Origin: Mansonella perstans
Lineage: Eukaryota > Nematoda > Chromadorea > Rhabditida > Onchocercidae
Direction: 5' to 3'
NCBI GenBank assembly: GCA_037074765.1
Contig: JBAMDO010000575.1
Span: 310,001 to 374,000, forward strand
Length of the DNA stretch: 64,000 nt
Below the pieces are notes generated by a model that saw nothing but the letters and a program-made list of their open reading frames with translations, searched no databases and was not told the origin of the DNA. The position numbers were made by a program, and so were the translations under genes. Positions within the stretch are counted from its first letter, which is position 1, and every line of letters starts with the position of its first letter. This document shows, piece by piece, positions 33,964 through 48,200 of this stretch.

Positions 33964-36900
33964 ATGAATATCAATTTCAAAGTTAGTTTTTAAATATTAA
34001 TTTGCTGCAATAAACTCTTAGCAAAGTAAGATTTGAGTTTAAATTGCGATATGGATGGTACAAGCTTCTGGCATCATGTTGCTTACGCTAGTAGAAATTG
34101 CAAAATTCGTCTTATGTTCAGGAATTGCTTTTGTTCTGAAATTTCTTGAAGTGCATTAGCTGATTAAACATATTTTAGTCGGAACTGAGCATTGCAGTTT
34201 AACCGATTTCTGTTTTAGTTTTCAAGCCTTATCGGTACTGTTTACCGTAATGGCAGCGTTGCATTCTCAACTGACGGTAATTCAATTATCAGTCCAGTTG
34301 GTAATAAAGTCACAGTATTTGATCTGAAAAAGTGAGTTCGATGTTGCAGTTTCCGTTTGTTCTTGCCGCTGAGATCCCGTTCGTTATACTTTTTTGAATA
34401 GTTAAACATTGTTTCATTACTGATATCAGTTGATTACAGTAATCAAGCAAATACTATTGCTATCGAGTCAAACTTCAACATTAAACTGGTTACGATCCAT
34501 CCATCTGGCATATATGCTTTTCTAGTGAATGAAGGTTATTTTTAATTCCAGTAATTTTTATCGCATTTCTATTCTTCCACAAGGTTTTTGGTTTCAGTTG
34601 AACTGCTTATCGCAGTATTGTTCCCATCATCCATTTATGTTCCACGATATTTTCCTCATTGAAAATTCTCTCTTTACGTTGTCATTATTTACTGATAACA
34701 ATATTTTATTTGATAGCTGGACAAGCTCAATATGTTAACTTGATCACGCAAACGGTTCTTTACCGGCATAATTTTCGAACTCGTGTTAGCGATGCAATGT
34801 TTTCAACGGATGGCAGGTTTGTACTTAAATTGAAGAGTCTTATATATATGCATATGTTTTGTAGAGACGAAACTTTCAGACTTATTTAAAAATGACGTTT
34901 TTGTGCTTATTTCACTTTGTTTGTAACGATAATAAAATTTCTCTTCCAGACGATTAGCTGCTTGTCGAGGTGGCGATGTGCAGGTATTTCTGGTTGCAGG
35001 GATTGAGAATTTTCAGCTGAATCCATTTATGTTACTGCATACTCATAAAATCACCGCTGAAAAAGCGAAAAATGTGGAATGGAGCTATGATGACAAGTAA
35101 CTTCTTCTTTAGACTTTATATTAAGTTACTCCTTTTTATTGGTTGTTACATTGATTTTTTTGTATGAAATCCCGTATTATTAAAAAGTGTTATAAAGGCT
35201 TATTTTAGACTATTGGTAGTGGGTTCAGAAGACAAGCAAGTGAGAGTGGTTTCGGCTGTAGATCCTTTGAAAAATTTTTTTATACATGTTCTGGCCGCAC
35301 ATAAAGCAGAAGTGGTTGGCAGTCATTTTTGCCACAACTCCTACGATGTAAGTTTCAAAATTTTCTTGTTACTGTGTCAAAAATCAAGTAAACTAAGCTT
35401 AATAATATGAACTATAAAATGATTTATGTTTGCTTCGTCATCAACTTATTTTTAAAAAAGTTGCCTTAATTCGTAAGGGTTTTTCAAATAGAGCCAGCAC
35501 GCGCTTAGAAAGGGATGAAATCTAGAGGGTTTGTCCCTTACTCATGATTGTTCAGTCACTGTTCATTGTGCTGTAGTATTGTTTTGCAGGTAAACGATAT
35601 ATTTATTTTCAAAATTAAACTATCCTTTTAGTCACTGTTCAAATTGTTTATTTTTAATACGTTTTTCATTTTCTTCCAGTTAATATCAGTTGATAAACGT
35701 GGATTAGTTAATCATTGGACTTGTGCTCTGAAACAAGAAGATTTTGTTGAACGGTTGCGTTCAAAAAATGATTCTGAAGATGTGAAAAAAATGTGGTATG
35801 ATAAAACAAAGAGGTAATTTTAGGTGCTTTTTTATTTTTACTGCGTGATTAAGGGAAGCAGATGGAACATTCTTATGATTTGCCTCAACTTTCTCATCAC
35901 CTTTTTTCTTCTGTCTCTTGCATATTGACTGTTATTCTGATTTATTTACGTTTCGGTATTGAATTAAAATTAGAACTTTGTTTAATCTGGGTATTTATTA
36001 TAATTCAAATTACTTGTTCTGACTTCGTTCAAATTTAGACTGTTTTTATTTTGATTATTATGGAATCGTTTAGACATTTTATGATGGAACATTTGGATAA
36101 TGCAAGCGGTGTTAACCTCACAGCAAGTACTTATCATCCATCAACATCGTTGTTAATCACAGCATTTTCAAATGGAGCATTTCTTCTGCATGAAACGCCA
36201 AATTTTAATCTGATTTACAGTTTACGGTAAATTATTTCAGGTGTTTTCTTTGTAGGCTGAATCATTGATTGTATATTCGTATATTCACATTCATTTGATT
36301 ATATATTCATATTCATTTGTTATATATTTATTATTGTTTGCTAAAACGCTGAAGATGCTAATTTTAATTCTAAAGTATATAACATTTCTTCATATGATAA
36401 ATAAGTAGAAGTACAACCATCGTTTTGATACAAACAAGCTTCTAAAAAATCATTTAATGATGTGGATCTGTAGTTTTTATTTCCCAGTATGTAAATCTTT
36501 GGAAATATTGAGTTAGATGTAATTCAAACTGATTTCTGTGGAATCTTAATTTTTTTAAATTAAGAGTGTCGGAAACGAAGGTATCATCCTTAGCTATAAA
36601 TAAATCCGGTGACTGGATAGCAATAGCCTGTGGAAAGGGAACCGAAGCTCAATTAGTGGTGTGGGAATGGCAAAGTGAAACTTACGTTATGAAGCAACAG
36701 TCGCATAGCCAGTCAATCAAAACAGTTGCCTATTCACCTGATGGATCTCAAATTGCTACCGGTGCTGAGGATGGAAAGGTTTCATTTTTCATATGTCTGT
36801 GTCATATAAAAATATAGTTTTTTCCAAATTGATGTTTGTTTTCAAAGTTCAGTTTGCTTATTTTTGAAGATATAAAGTTTAATACTTCTTAATAATTGTA

Positions 36901-39537
36901 TATTCGGGACAAGATATTTAATATCTTAAAATTAAAGGAATTCAAAATTTTAGGTGAAAGTTTGGTCCAGTCGATCCTCGTTTTGTGTTGTGACATTCAC
37001 CGAGCATAGCAGCGGAATCAGTGCGGTTTATTGGACTTCTGACGGCAAAGCTTTGTTGTCTGCATCACTGGATGGAACCGTACGAGCACATGATCTAATT
37101 AGGTTGGCCAAGTCAACGAATTTTTTCTTGATATAAAGTTGAGGTTAATGAATTTAATTAAATCATAATTCGTATTATAGATACCGCAATTTCCGTACAA
37201 TGGTTTGTCCTGACAAGACACAGCTTGGTTGTCTAGCAGTTGATTCGGCTGGAGAACTTGTGATGGCAAGCTCCTTAGAAATTTTCAACATTTATATATG
37301 GAGTCTTGAAAATGGAAAATTACTAGATATCTTATCTGGGCATTCAGCTCCAGTTGCTTCTATTTCCGTTCATGGTCAGTATTAAGAATTTCTTAGAAAA
37401 TGTGTGCCATCTGTTAGTAGAATAAGAACTTTTATTTTTTGTTCTTTCATAGCTCCAATCTTGAAATCATGTATCGTGTATCCAAGAGCATATTGCGTTT
37501 CAAACTAAACTATATATATAATTTGAATTTTTAGGTACACATTTGGCTTCAGTATCTTGGGATAAGACACTTCGAATATGGAATGTTGTTGAATCATCAA
37601 TATCAGAATCTATTGATTTGCTTTACGAAGGTCTTGACGTAGCTTATTCTCCTGGTGGTGAAATACTTGCTGTAAGTTTTTTTTTTCGAATAAAGGGTTT
37701 TCCTAGATCTAACTTTTAAAAAAATGTGCTATATTTTAGGTGTTATGTCTTGATTCATCGGTGAGTCTTTTCGAGACACAAACATCAACAGAGCTTGGTA
37801 CGATAGATACAGCTCTCGATGTGGACGCTGCACGTAGAGCTACAGATCTTATTAAAAAGAAGACAAGTGAAAAAAGCAGGTAATTTCAGTTTTGTCTTAA
37901 ATTTTAAAAAATGTTCCCATCTTTGATTTATTTGTTATAATCTTTTCTTCAGAACTTTCACCTGCATATGTTTTTCTGCTGATGGTACATTACTGCTTGC
38001 TGCTGGACAGTCGAATTATATATGTTTGTATAGCGTTACGGAGCGTCTCATATTAAAAAAATTGAAATTAACAACAAATCGTAGTTTGGATGGCGTTAAG
38101 GTATGTTACTTGAGGTGTTATAAAAATCTGTTTCAGCTTTATATCCTTGTTTATTTTGGTTTAGATGGATATAAATCGGCGTAATTTCTCGGAGTTCGGT
38201 AATATGATGTTAATTGATGCTACCGATAGCGAAGAAGAAATGGATGGTAAAAAACGTATAAAACTCCCAGGTACCCGACATTCAGATCTTTCTGAGCGAT
38301 ATTCGCGACCGGAAATGCGCGTTGAAGATATAAATTTCTCACCTACAGGTAATTAGCTCATGATTTTGTGGATTATTTAGAAATTTTGCAAAATAAAATT
38401 ATTTTTTTCAAAGATAACGTTTACCTTTCCTATAGTTATGAAGTATTATTGATTTTTTTCAGGTCGTAGTTTTGCAGTTTGTTCAACTGAAGGTGTTTCT
38501 GTGTTTTCCCTTGATCATCGTAATCTTTTCAATCCTTTTGAACTTGGGATACAGGTGACTCCAGTCAGTGTTGAAAATGCATTAAAGGAAGGAGAATACT
38601 CGGCAGCACTGAAGATGGCACTACAGTTGAATCAAGCAGAAGTGATAGAAAATGTTTTACTGTGTACACCTGTAGCACAGAGTAGGTTTATTTTTTTAAA
38701 GAACTCTTTGAAATTAAGAAAATTTTCAAAAATCGTAATTTGTTTTGTTAAGCATAGTGCTAAACAAATTAGTCTGTACTTTTTTTGCAAATAATTCGTC
38801 AACTGATTGTTGCATTATGCTTTTTAATATTTCAGTGCTTAGTGGGCAGCCTTCTTAGGCTTTGTTCTATCATAAAAGAATAAAAGAAGTTATTCGATTT
38901 AAAGAACAATTTTTTGAATACAATTTCAGTCGATATAGCTACACGTTCTTTGTCCATTGCTTATGCCGAGAAATTGCTGAAATGGCTTGCTGAAAATATT
39001 AACGGTTCCATTGAGAAGCATATTCATTTCTGGCAACTTTGGCTGAAAGCACTGCTAATGGAATACGGATATCAAATAAAGCTTAATCGAGCTGTAAACT
39101 TAACTTCCTTAACTGCACTACAGCAGCGTTTATCGGATTATGCAAATCAAATAACAAAGCTGTAAGTCCTAACATAGTACAGTCTACAGTCCATCTATTA
39201 CTCTAATCCCTTCTTAGTAAAAGTTTGATGTATCATCAGCATTGCGTATAAGGGATCTTTCGAATTCAATGAAATAATTCAATTAATCGGTTGAATTCTT
39301 ACTGAATTTCATTGGTTAAAATTGGTTATTGATTCAATTTTGTCAGTTCTTGTATGAACGGTAACACACAATTTATTTGCTATTGAAATAGCATGATATA
39401 GGTCAAAATGTATATAAATAATATATGTAACAATTTTAGCAATATTATTATTTTGACAAATAATTTTCAGAGTTGATCAGAATAGGTATACATTGGACTA
39501 TCTTCTTATAGCAAGGCAGATAAAAAGAGATCAATGA
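33964..39537 (+). CDS. PWP2: PWP2/UTP1, WD-repeat protein of the small-subunit processome
   Basis: Eighteen exons: 33964-33981, 34219-34331, 34440-34534, 34717-34816, 34950-35096, 35209-35347, 35680-35813, 36074-36226, 36565-36778, 36954-37102, 37181-37374, 37535-37671, 37740-37879, 37953-38100, 38165-38348, 38463-38681, 38930-39161, 39471-39537. They sum to 2583 bases (860 residues; human PWP2 is about 919). The start MNINFKFSSLIGTVYRNGSV, SPVGNKVTVFDLKK, LVVWEWQSETYVMKQQ, AYSPDGSQIATGAEDGK, FTEHSSGISAVYW, VSWDKTLRIWNV and FNPFELGIQVTP align along the PWP2 family. Many WD40 repeats form tandem propellers, followed by the C-terminal Utp12 helical domain (about 715-860). The protein acts in the nucleolus in the UTP-B complex for 18S rRNA maturation. 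The last exon (VDQNRYTLDYLLIARQIKRD) matches the conserved C-terminal end. AATAAA is at 39574. The gene lies 470 bases after SLC35B1 on the same strand. Confidence 0.95.
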
Positions 39538-41481
39538 TGACTACAATTATGACATTTTGGTGTTTCTACTATAAATAAAATGATACCGTTTTTACTGTTG
39601 TTTGTTTTTGTTGTTATTACTGTGAAATCATTATTGTTTCTATTATTGTTAATATCTGTAATGATGAAATGCTTATCAAAAGATCACTGATCAGGTCAAG
39701 AGGAAATAATGAATAGAAAACTTAAATTTATTGTAACCAATCGAGAATCGTTAAAAACATTTTATGATAGAGCGTTTGGAAAGATGGCTGTAAACTTTTC
39801 TGACCCATAAATCTCCGTCAGATCTGAACATCTTGAAAACATTTTGAAATACGGCGAAAGAATAAATTGCTTAGAACTTTCAGTATGTTGCCAGATGTTT
39901 CCGTAGCATCTTTTTTATTTTTGTGGTTAGTCACAAAGTGGCCTATTAATCCATCATGAGTTGCTATTATGTTGAATAAAGAAAATAGATGAAGAAGTTT
40001 GACGGAACTGATATATATGAAGTAAAACATGTGAAGTTTGAGTTTTGGTAGGACCAGAATTCCCGCATTTACAGACAAATTTAGCAATTGAGCGCTTCGA
40101 TTAATTACTAAGCTTTGCTTGAAGAGAATCATAGATTCCCACAAAGAAATGATGATGTGAGTTTGCCAGTTTTCATCGCTTCTGAGATGGATCAAATTCC
40201 AAGTGAACAGGATAATTAACGACCAAGAAATAACAATCGAATTTATCTAGGGTGGCATAATTAGTTTACTTCAAGATTTCATAACAATTAATAATAAGTT
40301 AGAAAAAAAAACTTTTTTGTTGCTAGATTATTTTACTTCATGAAAAATATTAAATACCATCCGAGTATCAGTCTGTCAAAGTAAATTATCAGTTTATTTA
40401 TGAAAGCAAAAATATTGGTTAAATTATATTGTTCAGTTTTTAAATTGATAATTTACTGCTAAATTATGTTCACACATGAAGATGTTAAGTATTAGCTTTT
40501 GCAAGGTAACTAACTTTTACAGACTTAGTGTCACCGTAAAATCACTTACCTGTCATACATCGTTAATAATAATGGATAATTGTGCTCACTCTTGAATCAT
40601 TTCTCATCTTCTTATAAGAAAGTAATCAAGTAATCATTTCACATCATTCGTTCCATTTATCAATTTCACCACTAAATAACAACTAATTTATTTATGATAA
40701 TTTTGTTATCGTGAAACGAAAGATTTTTTGATTTCCTTTTTTGGAAATTTTGGAGCATTTACATTTTATAAAAAAATATATGCGAAAAGATTTTAAGTAA
40801 AATACTTCAATCAAAATTTAGTAATTTCTAGAAAAACTGAGAATCCGATTCGTATTTCATCAAAATTTAGAACAGAGCAAGATTCTTCCTCAAGCATTAT
40901 TTTCTCCTTTTTCCTCTCTAATCATTATCATTATTGTCATTATCATCATTATCGTTATCATTATCATCATCATCACCATCACCACTATTTGATTGATGAG
41001 ATCGATAGAACGCATTTTCACATCAATCGTACGGTATATTGTGAGGTTCATATGTGAAAGCTATTATTAATATACTGTAATATTGCTGCCAGATGTTAAT
41101 AGTAGCTCACTATAATAAATCTCGAATAAACTTTTTCATTGCACCACGTGTTTTGATAATTTTATTTGTGATCAGCTTAGCACTGCTACTATTATTTTAG
41201 ATATCTCTCACTGTCATCATCATCATCATCATCATCATCGTCATCATCACTATTATTATTGCTGCCTTCACATTCTTGGGACAAATAACCGAAAATTCCA
41301 TTTTTTCCTTATGTTTCCGAAATCTCATACCATCTTTTCCACACTCCTCAGAATGTTTCACGACGCCCTAATTCTCCGACAATAATATTAGCACCATCAG
41401 TACCATCGCCAGCACCACCTGTAGTAACATCAGCTATCGCTGCTTTAGTGTGATGTGAAACTTCCCCACCAAGGCGTCAAC
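39538..41481. other. Interval between PWP2 and the T-box gene, with triplet repeats
   Basis: The PWP2 poly(A) signal (AATAAA, 39574-39579) is followed by AT-rich DNA. A minus-strand frame at 39818-40195 is open for about 125 codons, but it has no ATG at its start, no recognisable domain and no linked exons, so I do not call it a gene. ATC/TCA triplet-rich blocks lie at 40921-40988 and 41214-41249, just upstream of the T-box start. Confidence 0.5.
41214..41249. repeat. TCA/GAT triplet microsatellite
   Basis: About twelve TCA units with one interruption lie some 230 bases upstream of the T-box start codon. A more degenerate relative lies at 40921-40988. They are presumably in the promoter or 5' UTR region of the T-box gene. 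Confidence 0.8.
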
Positions 41482-44400
41482 ATGTCTAGGAAGCCTTTCA
41501 GCATCGCATATTTGATCGGTGATACTGTAACCAATAGCAAAAATGGCAATCTCGATATTGAACTTCAGAATAATTGTATGGATAAAACTCGAATATCAGA
41601 TAATCTGAAATTATTTCCTGTAATATCAAAGACAGTACTCAACAATGCTGCTAGCAGTAATAATAGCTTGAATGATATGGATAGTAATTCCAATCATGAT
41701 TTAATTACGAAAAAAGCATCTATTATGTTGAAAGATTATCATCCGGCACTACGTAATGTTTCAATGCGTTTGGAAGGTTCCACATTGTGGAATAAATTCC
41801 ACGCATATGGTACTGAAATGATTGTTACAAAAACTGGAAGGTAAGCAATAATTAACTACCGTATCTTTTTTCTTTCCGTATGCTTCAATTGATATCACAT
41901 TAGCTTTATTAAATCTTCATTTTACTTCAAAATTAATTTTTTTCCGACTGTTAAAGCAAAATCAAAAATACTGACAGTAGAAGAGAGATTAGATAAGCTG
42001 AAGTTAACCTTAATAATTACTATCAGCAGCTTATCATTCTATCTGATACAGTTCTTGTCAGTACGGATAGTATGAGGAAAAATAGGAAAAATTCTTTATT
42101 CATTTTTCATTCGAATTTTTCATTCAAAGCAATCCAACATTTATTATTCTTTTTGCACTTGTTGTTGTTATTAGCATTGTAGGTAGTGCCATCGTTATAA
42201 TAATTATTATTATTTTTTAAATCATTTACGGACAAAGATTTAGTGCAAACTGCTTGAAATCAATTTCGTAGTCAATAATATGATGAAAAGATTGATTATA
42301 ATGATATCCTATAGCATTCATTTTTCGAACGTTGATTATTCTTTTGACACCTCAATAAAAAATAAATATAAATTATTTTGTAGAAAGTACTAATTGATGA
42401 ACAATCAATATTTTTGAGATCTGAAAATGAAAAAGAGGAATTTAAAATACAAGTCAGAGAACTGTTGACTCCTTCTTTTGTGTACGTAGAAGGCAATGTT
42501 TATTTGTATCTAAACTTTTTAAACTTAATAACTTCTAATGATTTCACTTTTCGTTGTGATTAATATTCTGCTGAGAACATTAACCGATTTATAGAAAAAA
42601 AACTATTTCGGGAAATATTTGGAAATTAAAAACAAATATGAAAGCTTTTGAGACATTATGAAATACCGAACCAAAAATGAAATTCATTTATATCCAAACG
42701 AAACTTTTTAATACTATTACCCTGCAAAGAATTCTATTATGCAATAATTTCTTAACTTTACTCTTAATCTTTAAACTGTTATTCATTACCGGATAAATTG
42801 GATTTGATTGTTCTTGAAATAATTTCAATTATTCCAAAATATTAGTGAAAAGATGAATCGGATTTTTTGCTCATAGTCTTATAGATGGATACAAAATTTC
42901 CAGCGCTAACATTTTTTTTCTGGATGCCAAATGCGATTATAACTAAATGGTTTAAATAAAGATATTCAGGTCTATTTGTTTAATGTCAGATCAAGAATGC
43001 ATTTAAAAAAAGCGATCTAGGAGCAAACTATTCCTCATTATACTTCTGTATTAATAAAATTAACAACTGTACCGCTATCATCCAGGATATATCATCGGTT
43101 AGATGAAATTTAAGAACATTTCAATAACTTCAGTGACACGTGTTTCCTGAAAGATAAATCGCTTACAGAAGATTTGCTGGAAAAGTGTAGTAACTTCTAT
43201 AGATGCCAAGTTTTACAAATATATTATCATGTGATAATGCCACCAATTTCTAGCATAACATCATACACTAATTGGTTATCACTAATTAAATGACAAAAAG
43301 ATTTTTCTTCTCTAAGTTTATTTATCGCTTCTTCCGAAAAAACTGTAAAATTGCTGAAGAAACGATTGCCACAAACAAACGAAATCATTCTGTATATGAT
43401 ATAGTAATAGTAATTTCGATTTGACGCAGAAATTTTTAATTCACAAAATTATATAATTATCAGCAATAACAATGATAAGTGATAAGTATTATCAAATGTC
43501 GCAAATAAATTTTCTGGCCTAGTTTTTCTACCATCTTTTCAGTAAATTGCAAATTATAGAAACAATATCGTCCCAGAAATTTACGACTTTTTGTTAAATT
43601 TGTTCAAAGCTCTTTCAAATTGTGTCTTTTTCCCTTCTCCACTACTACATTCTAGACGAATGTTTCCAACGTTACAAGTGACAGTTTCTGGCCTGGAGCC
43701 AAGTGCACGTTACTCATTAATGGTCGATTTGACGTGTATCGATAACAAAAGATATCGCTACGCTTTCCATCAATCAAAATGGATTGTTGCAGGGCCAGGT
43801 AACTTTCATACGAAGTGATCTAATTAATTAGATAATTTGTTCAATTATTTGAGGAAGATGAGATCAATATCAAAGACTTAATATTTTGAAAATCATTGGA
43901 AAAGCGATTCAGTCATTTGTTCATTTAAATACTCACTGATTTCAGAAAAAATTACCTTACCAATACGAATTTTAGGGGAAGCGGAATTGCCATGTCGGGT
44001 TCATGTGCACAGTGAATCGCCTGCCTCCGGTGAACATTGGATGCGACAGGCAGTATCATTCGACAAAATTAAATTAACCAACAACCAGCTTGATCAGAAC
44101 GGACATGTATGTTTCATCATTTAGTTGTATTCATGTTCATTAACTAATAATGAAATAAATCTAAATAAAACAACCAATGTAGCCATAAAATTTCAAACCA
44201 AATTGAAAAGTCAAAGTCGCTTCTAAGTAATCTATAAATTTGTATAAAATTTGAAACATGAGTAAAATTAATTTTTAGCTTGAAAAAAAAATTCGTTGCA
44301 GAAAAGTTTAATTAAAATAGATGAATCAAAAAATAAAAAGTGTCAATTTAGTCTTGGAATCGATGGAATTTGTTTGAAGTCGTTAACCAGTAAAGTTCGG

Positions 44401-45268
44401 TGTTTTAATTTAATAATTAAATTTGAATTTTGATTAATTTAATCGAACTTAATCAAACTATTTTTAAAGTCTAATTGATTTAAAATTTTTTTAGGATGAG
44501 AAATTTACATTATATGAAGAAAGCTTTTTTGAAATTCCAGAAGTCTTAGAAGTTTTTTATTTTGGAATTTGATTAGAATATGCTAATCTGGAACTTGGTG
44601 CTCTAATTTAATGAATTTTAATTAATTTAATTAAACTTAATCAAACTTAAAGTGGAATTTAATTGAATTCAGTGGTATCACATTATGCCATCAACAAAAG
44701 TGTCAGCGAGCAATTTCTTTCAAGTTCACTAAAGACGTAAAATAATTTAAAATCTTTGTAATTCAGCGTATTTTAAATTAGTTAAATCAGTTAGGCATCA
44801 AATGTTTTGCTTGCATGCTTTAAGTTTGCAGATAATTGTGAATTCAATGCATCGTTATCAACCAAACATCCACGTCGTGGTGCACGCCGATGGAAGCGGA
44901 CGTCAGTGTCGGACATTTTCATTCCCAAACACATCATTCATGGCTGTTACTGCTTATCAAAATCATCGAGTCAGGGATTAAATTCATAGTTTCAGTACAA
45001 CCTTAACTTTACTTTTTAAACTGTAATCAAAACTGAAAGAACTGAAAGCAGTGAATTTTACGAATTATTTTATAAAAAGATTGGATTTTTTTAGCAAATT
45101 TATTTCTTTTAGATAACCGAGCTCAAAATTGAGAGTAATCCATTTGCCAAAGGATTCCGCGAATGTGAAATGGACGAATCATTTCCTTTCCTTATCAGTC
45201 CGTTATTCCCATTCTATACAACATTGCTTGCTTCACATTTCCGTGCTACAAATCCTTTCAATAAATAG
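41482..45268 (+). CDS. T-box transcription factor with eh1 repressor motif (Tbx15/18/22-like)
   Basis: Five exons, 41482-41840, 43656-43798, 43946-44106, 44832-44969 and 45113-45268, join to 957 bases (318 residues). Residues 6-13 (FSIAYLIG) fit the Groucho-binding eh1 motif seen at the N-terminus of Tbx15/18/22 proteins. The T-box spans about 93-285: [20 protein letters not shown] and [93 protein letters not shown]. The WM(R)Q..SFDK and PASGE features favour Tbx15/18/22, while AYQNHRIT also recalls Tbx1. C. elegans mls-1 is a candidate counterpart, but paralogy cannot be settled here. The segment after VAGP carries about ten extra residues relative to vertebrate T-boxes. The tail after the T-box is only about 33 residues. 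Intron 1 is long (1.8 kb), a likely regulatory intron. AATAAA is at 45596. The start is the first ATG in frame; a GTG lies nine codons upstream. Confidence 0.9.
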
Positions 45269-48200
45269 AACTTTCTGCAAAAGTTTTAAACACAGTAGAA
45301 AACAAAATTTCGAAACTGTAAAAAAAACAATTCTTCAAAAACGGAAAAAAACAAAGAACAGAAATTCTTCCACAGATTTTCCCAACATTTTTCGAATGCC
45401 ATTAATCCATGTAAGTGCAAGCATAAGAAGGCTGGAATCAAGCTAAGCTTTCAGTGGATGACTTGATCATTGAAACGTATCTCTTTCTTATGCTAATTCA
45501 TATGATATTGTTCATTGGACCTGATAAAATTTGATCAGTGATTGTTATTTCTTTAATCGACAAACAATATTTGAAAGATATTTGCTGAATCTTCTAATAA
45601 ATTTACATAATCAAAGAACAGATAATTGATCTACTTTGTCCACAATTTCAATTACCCACTCTATTTATTTGTTCCAAGTTGTGGCTCCAAGTTGCAGTAG
45701 AAAGTTTTGCTACTATTATGGAGCAGCATTACCCAAAAAAAGAATAAGGTTATGAACTAAATTCATCCTTCATTAGCCTGTTAGCCTGAACTGAAATTGT
45801 TAATCCAAAACTATGACTTTAATCAACAATCTAGAAAAAGAGGATAGATCTTTATGTAATTCATTGTAACATAAAAATGTAAAACGAAACGAGACAAAGG
45901 ACAACTGAGACTGAAAAAGGAACTATGAAAGAATCAATGTTGACCATAAAGATATTTGATCACTCTGGACTCAGTTGATTGTTGGACATATTTCAATACT
46001 GAAAAATAGTTTATAACTAGAAAAAGCATGCTACAAACCCTTTGCAACTGATTTCATAAAAATATGTTTTTGTTGGCCTGGAGATGTCTGTTCGAAAAAA
46101 AGAATAATTTATCCCTGAAGGTCGGCGAATATCACTTTCAATCGACGAATATTCACTCTCAACTATTCCAGACATTTGCTTCTTTACAGTGTACACTTAC
46201 AGAAGTCGTTTTGCTTTTTTAGTTGAAAACATTTATTTTCAATCATAAAATAACTTTAAATTTTTGTCACACTTAGCGATCAAATGAAATGTTTTAATTG
46301 TCTTCTTGCAAAAGTAGCTAGAACTTACTGAAATTACAATTTATCTTTCATAATGAATTATTGCAAAAGCATAATAAGCGATCGCTTTACTTCATATTTC
46401 GGTAGGTTTTGTTTTAACACGATATCCTAAAGAAAATATCCCCAATGTGGTGAAATCAAAACAAGTTAATCAGTGAATCATCCAGCCTTGAGTAATTAAT
46501 ACTACTAAAATTTGTGGTAAATAGAAATCTGTCGTGACATATTTTTTTTGGAAGAAATTTTTGCATAATAATCTCAAAAACTTGACTGTGTAAATCTAGA
46601 TAATTTTTCCTGATACATTTGACATTTTTAATCCACCATGAATGTCAACCATAAATATACAAGCTATCGTCTATAATAAACAAATACAATGAATAATTTG
46701 CTTATTACTGCAACAATATTGCGAACTTAATGCTTCATATCATGCCTGGTCTAGAATTTAAGGAATATAAATCCAGACAAACATCACAAATCCAGCATCA
46801 TTTATTCGAAAACGAAACATGAGAAAGCTATGTTCTCTCCTTCAAAATTCCAAATCATTCAGATTTCAGTCTTTTTCTCGAATTCAATTGGTGGCCCAAA
46901 AACAGCGACAAATAAAAGACACAAATTTCCAAAATTTTTTCAACTTTTTCCGGAATAACTGTAAGAGATTATCATTTGGTAGCGCAACGATCTTCACAGT
47001 GCAAATTTTAATGACAAATTTAAAATGGTCCGAAGAGATAAGGAAAATGAACGATTCAGTTTTTACTAAACACTGTCTCGGTTTTTAATTTGATAATAAA
47101 CTATTGGTTTTTAGATACAATATGATCCACATAACACAATTTTTCACGTGGGAGATCTTTATGAACGAACTTTTGAGATTTAACTACTATGTTCGTGAAA
47201 AAAAAACAAATTAATTAATTGAAATAATGATTAAATTAAAAAAGAATTGAAATAATGATTAAATTATCATTATAGATAATTTTTATTATTATAAAAAAAG
47301 TCTAGAATAAACAGTTACCAAAGAACTAACTATTAAAAAGCAGTCGAATACAATCAAATAATATGAGGTTTTAATTTTATCATTTCATTCTTATACTTAT
47401 GCTGTCATTAAACAATAAATCAAATTTGTGAATAGCAACATCCTGAAAAACGTATTTTCCTGAAATAACCGGCAATCGTCACTAACATACTACCACTGCA
47501 AGAAATGATACTTCTCATTACGTATCTGATACCTCAAGCAATTACGTTTTGATGTTTCTCACAATTCGATCCTCTTCTTTATTTGAAAAAAAATGAAATG
47601 TTGCAAAAGAACTTTTCACAGATCGAATTGAAGCAATGAAAAACACATTCCCATTGAAATTTCTTCATAAATCATCAAATATATAAAAATTAAAGCTTAT
47701 GAGATTACAATGTATTTCGATTTATTGAAGACTAAAATAAATTGGAAACCATAATATCACGTGATTCTCGAATTTAACAGAATCAAACAATGGTTACCCA
47801 CGCCTGAGCGCTTTTATTTCCATTATTATTCTGTCTTCGTTCCATATCTGTTAATTTCAATAAAAAAAATTTTTTTAAAAAAATTGAGGCTTGAAATTAT
47901 GGAAACTTTAAATTTTACTCATTGAAATCTAGATGCATAATTTGAGGATTCTTTATTGTTAATTTTTTCCAAGTAAACGATGGCGCACATCTGACGAGGA
48001 TATATTGCGCTTATATTAGATTCTGTACTATCCTTCTCTGTGCGAACAACAAATGTGCATCAAAGAGGCTAAAGAGGGACAATTGAACCGTATAAATCTA
48101 TTATATGAAATGAAAAAATGAAGGCACGAAGCATTACAATGAGTTTCAGATGACCCTTCTTCATTAAATCTGAATGGACTTACTTGGCTCATAAGAAAAA

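Noticed and set aside
39818..40195. 125-codon minus-strand open frame
   Set aside because: Starts from a non-ATG codon and has no domain, splice partner or poly(A) signal that would support a gene; kept only as a note in the interval description.
45129..45446. 105-codon + strand frame at the end of the T-box gene
   Set aside because: It is an out-of-phase reading over the true last exon (45113-45268) and its 3' UTR.
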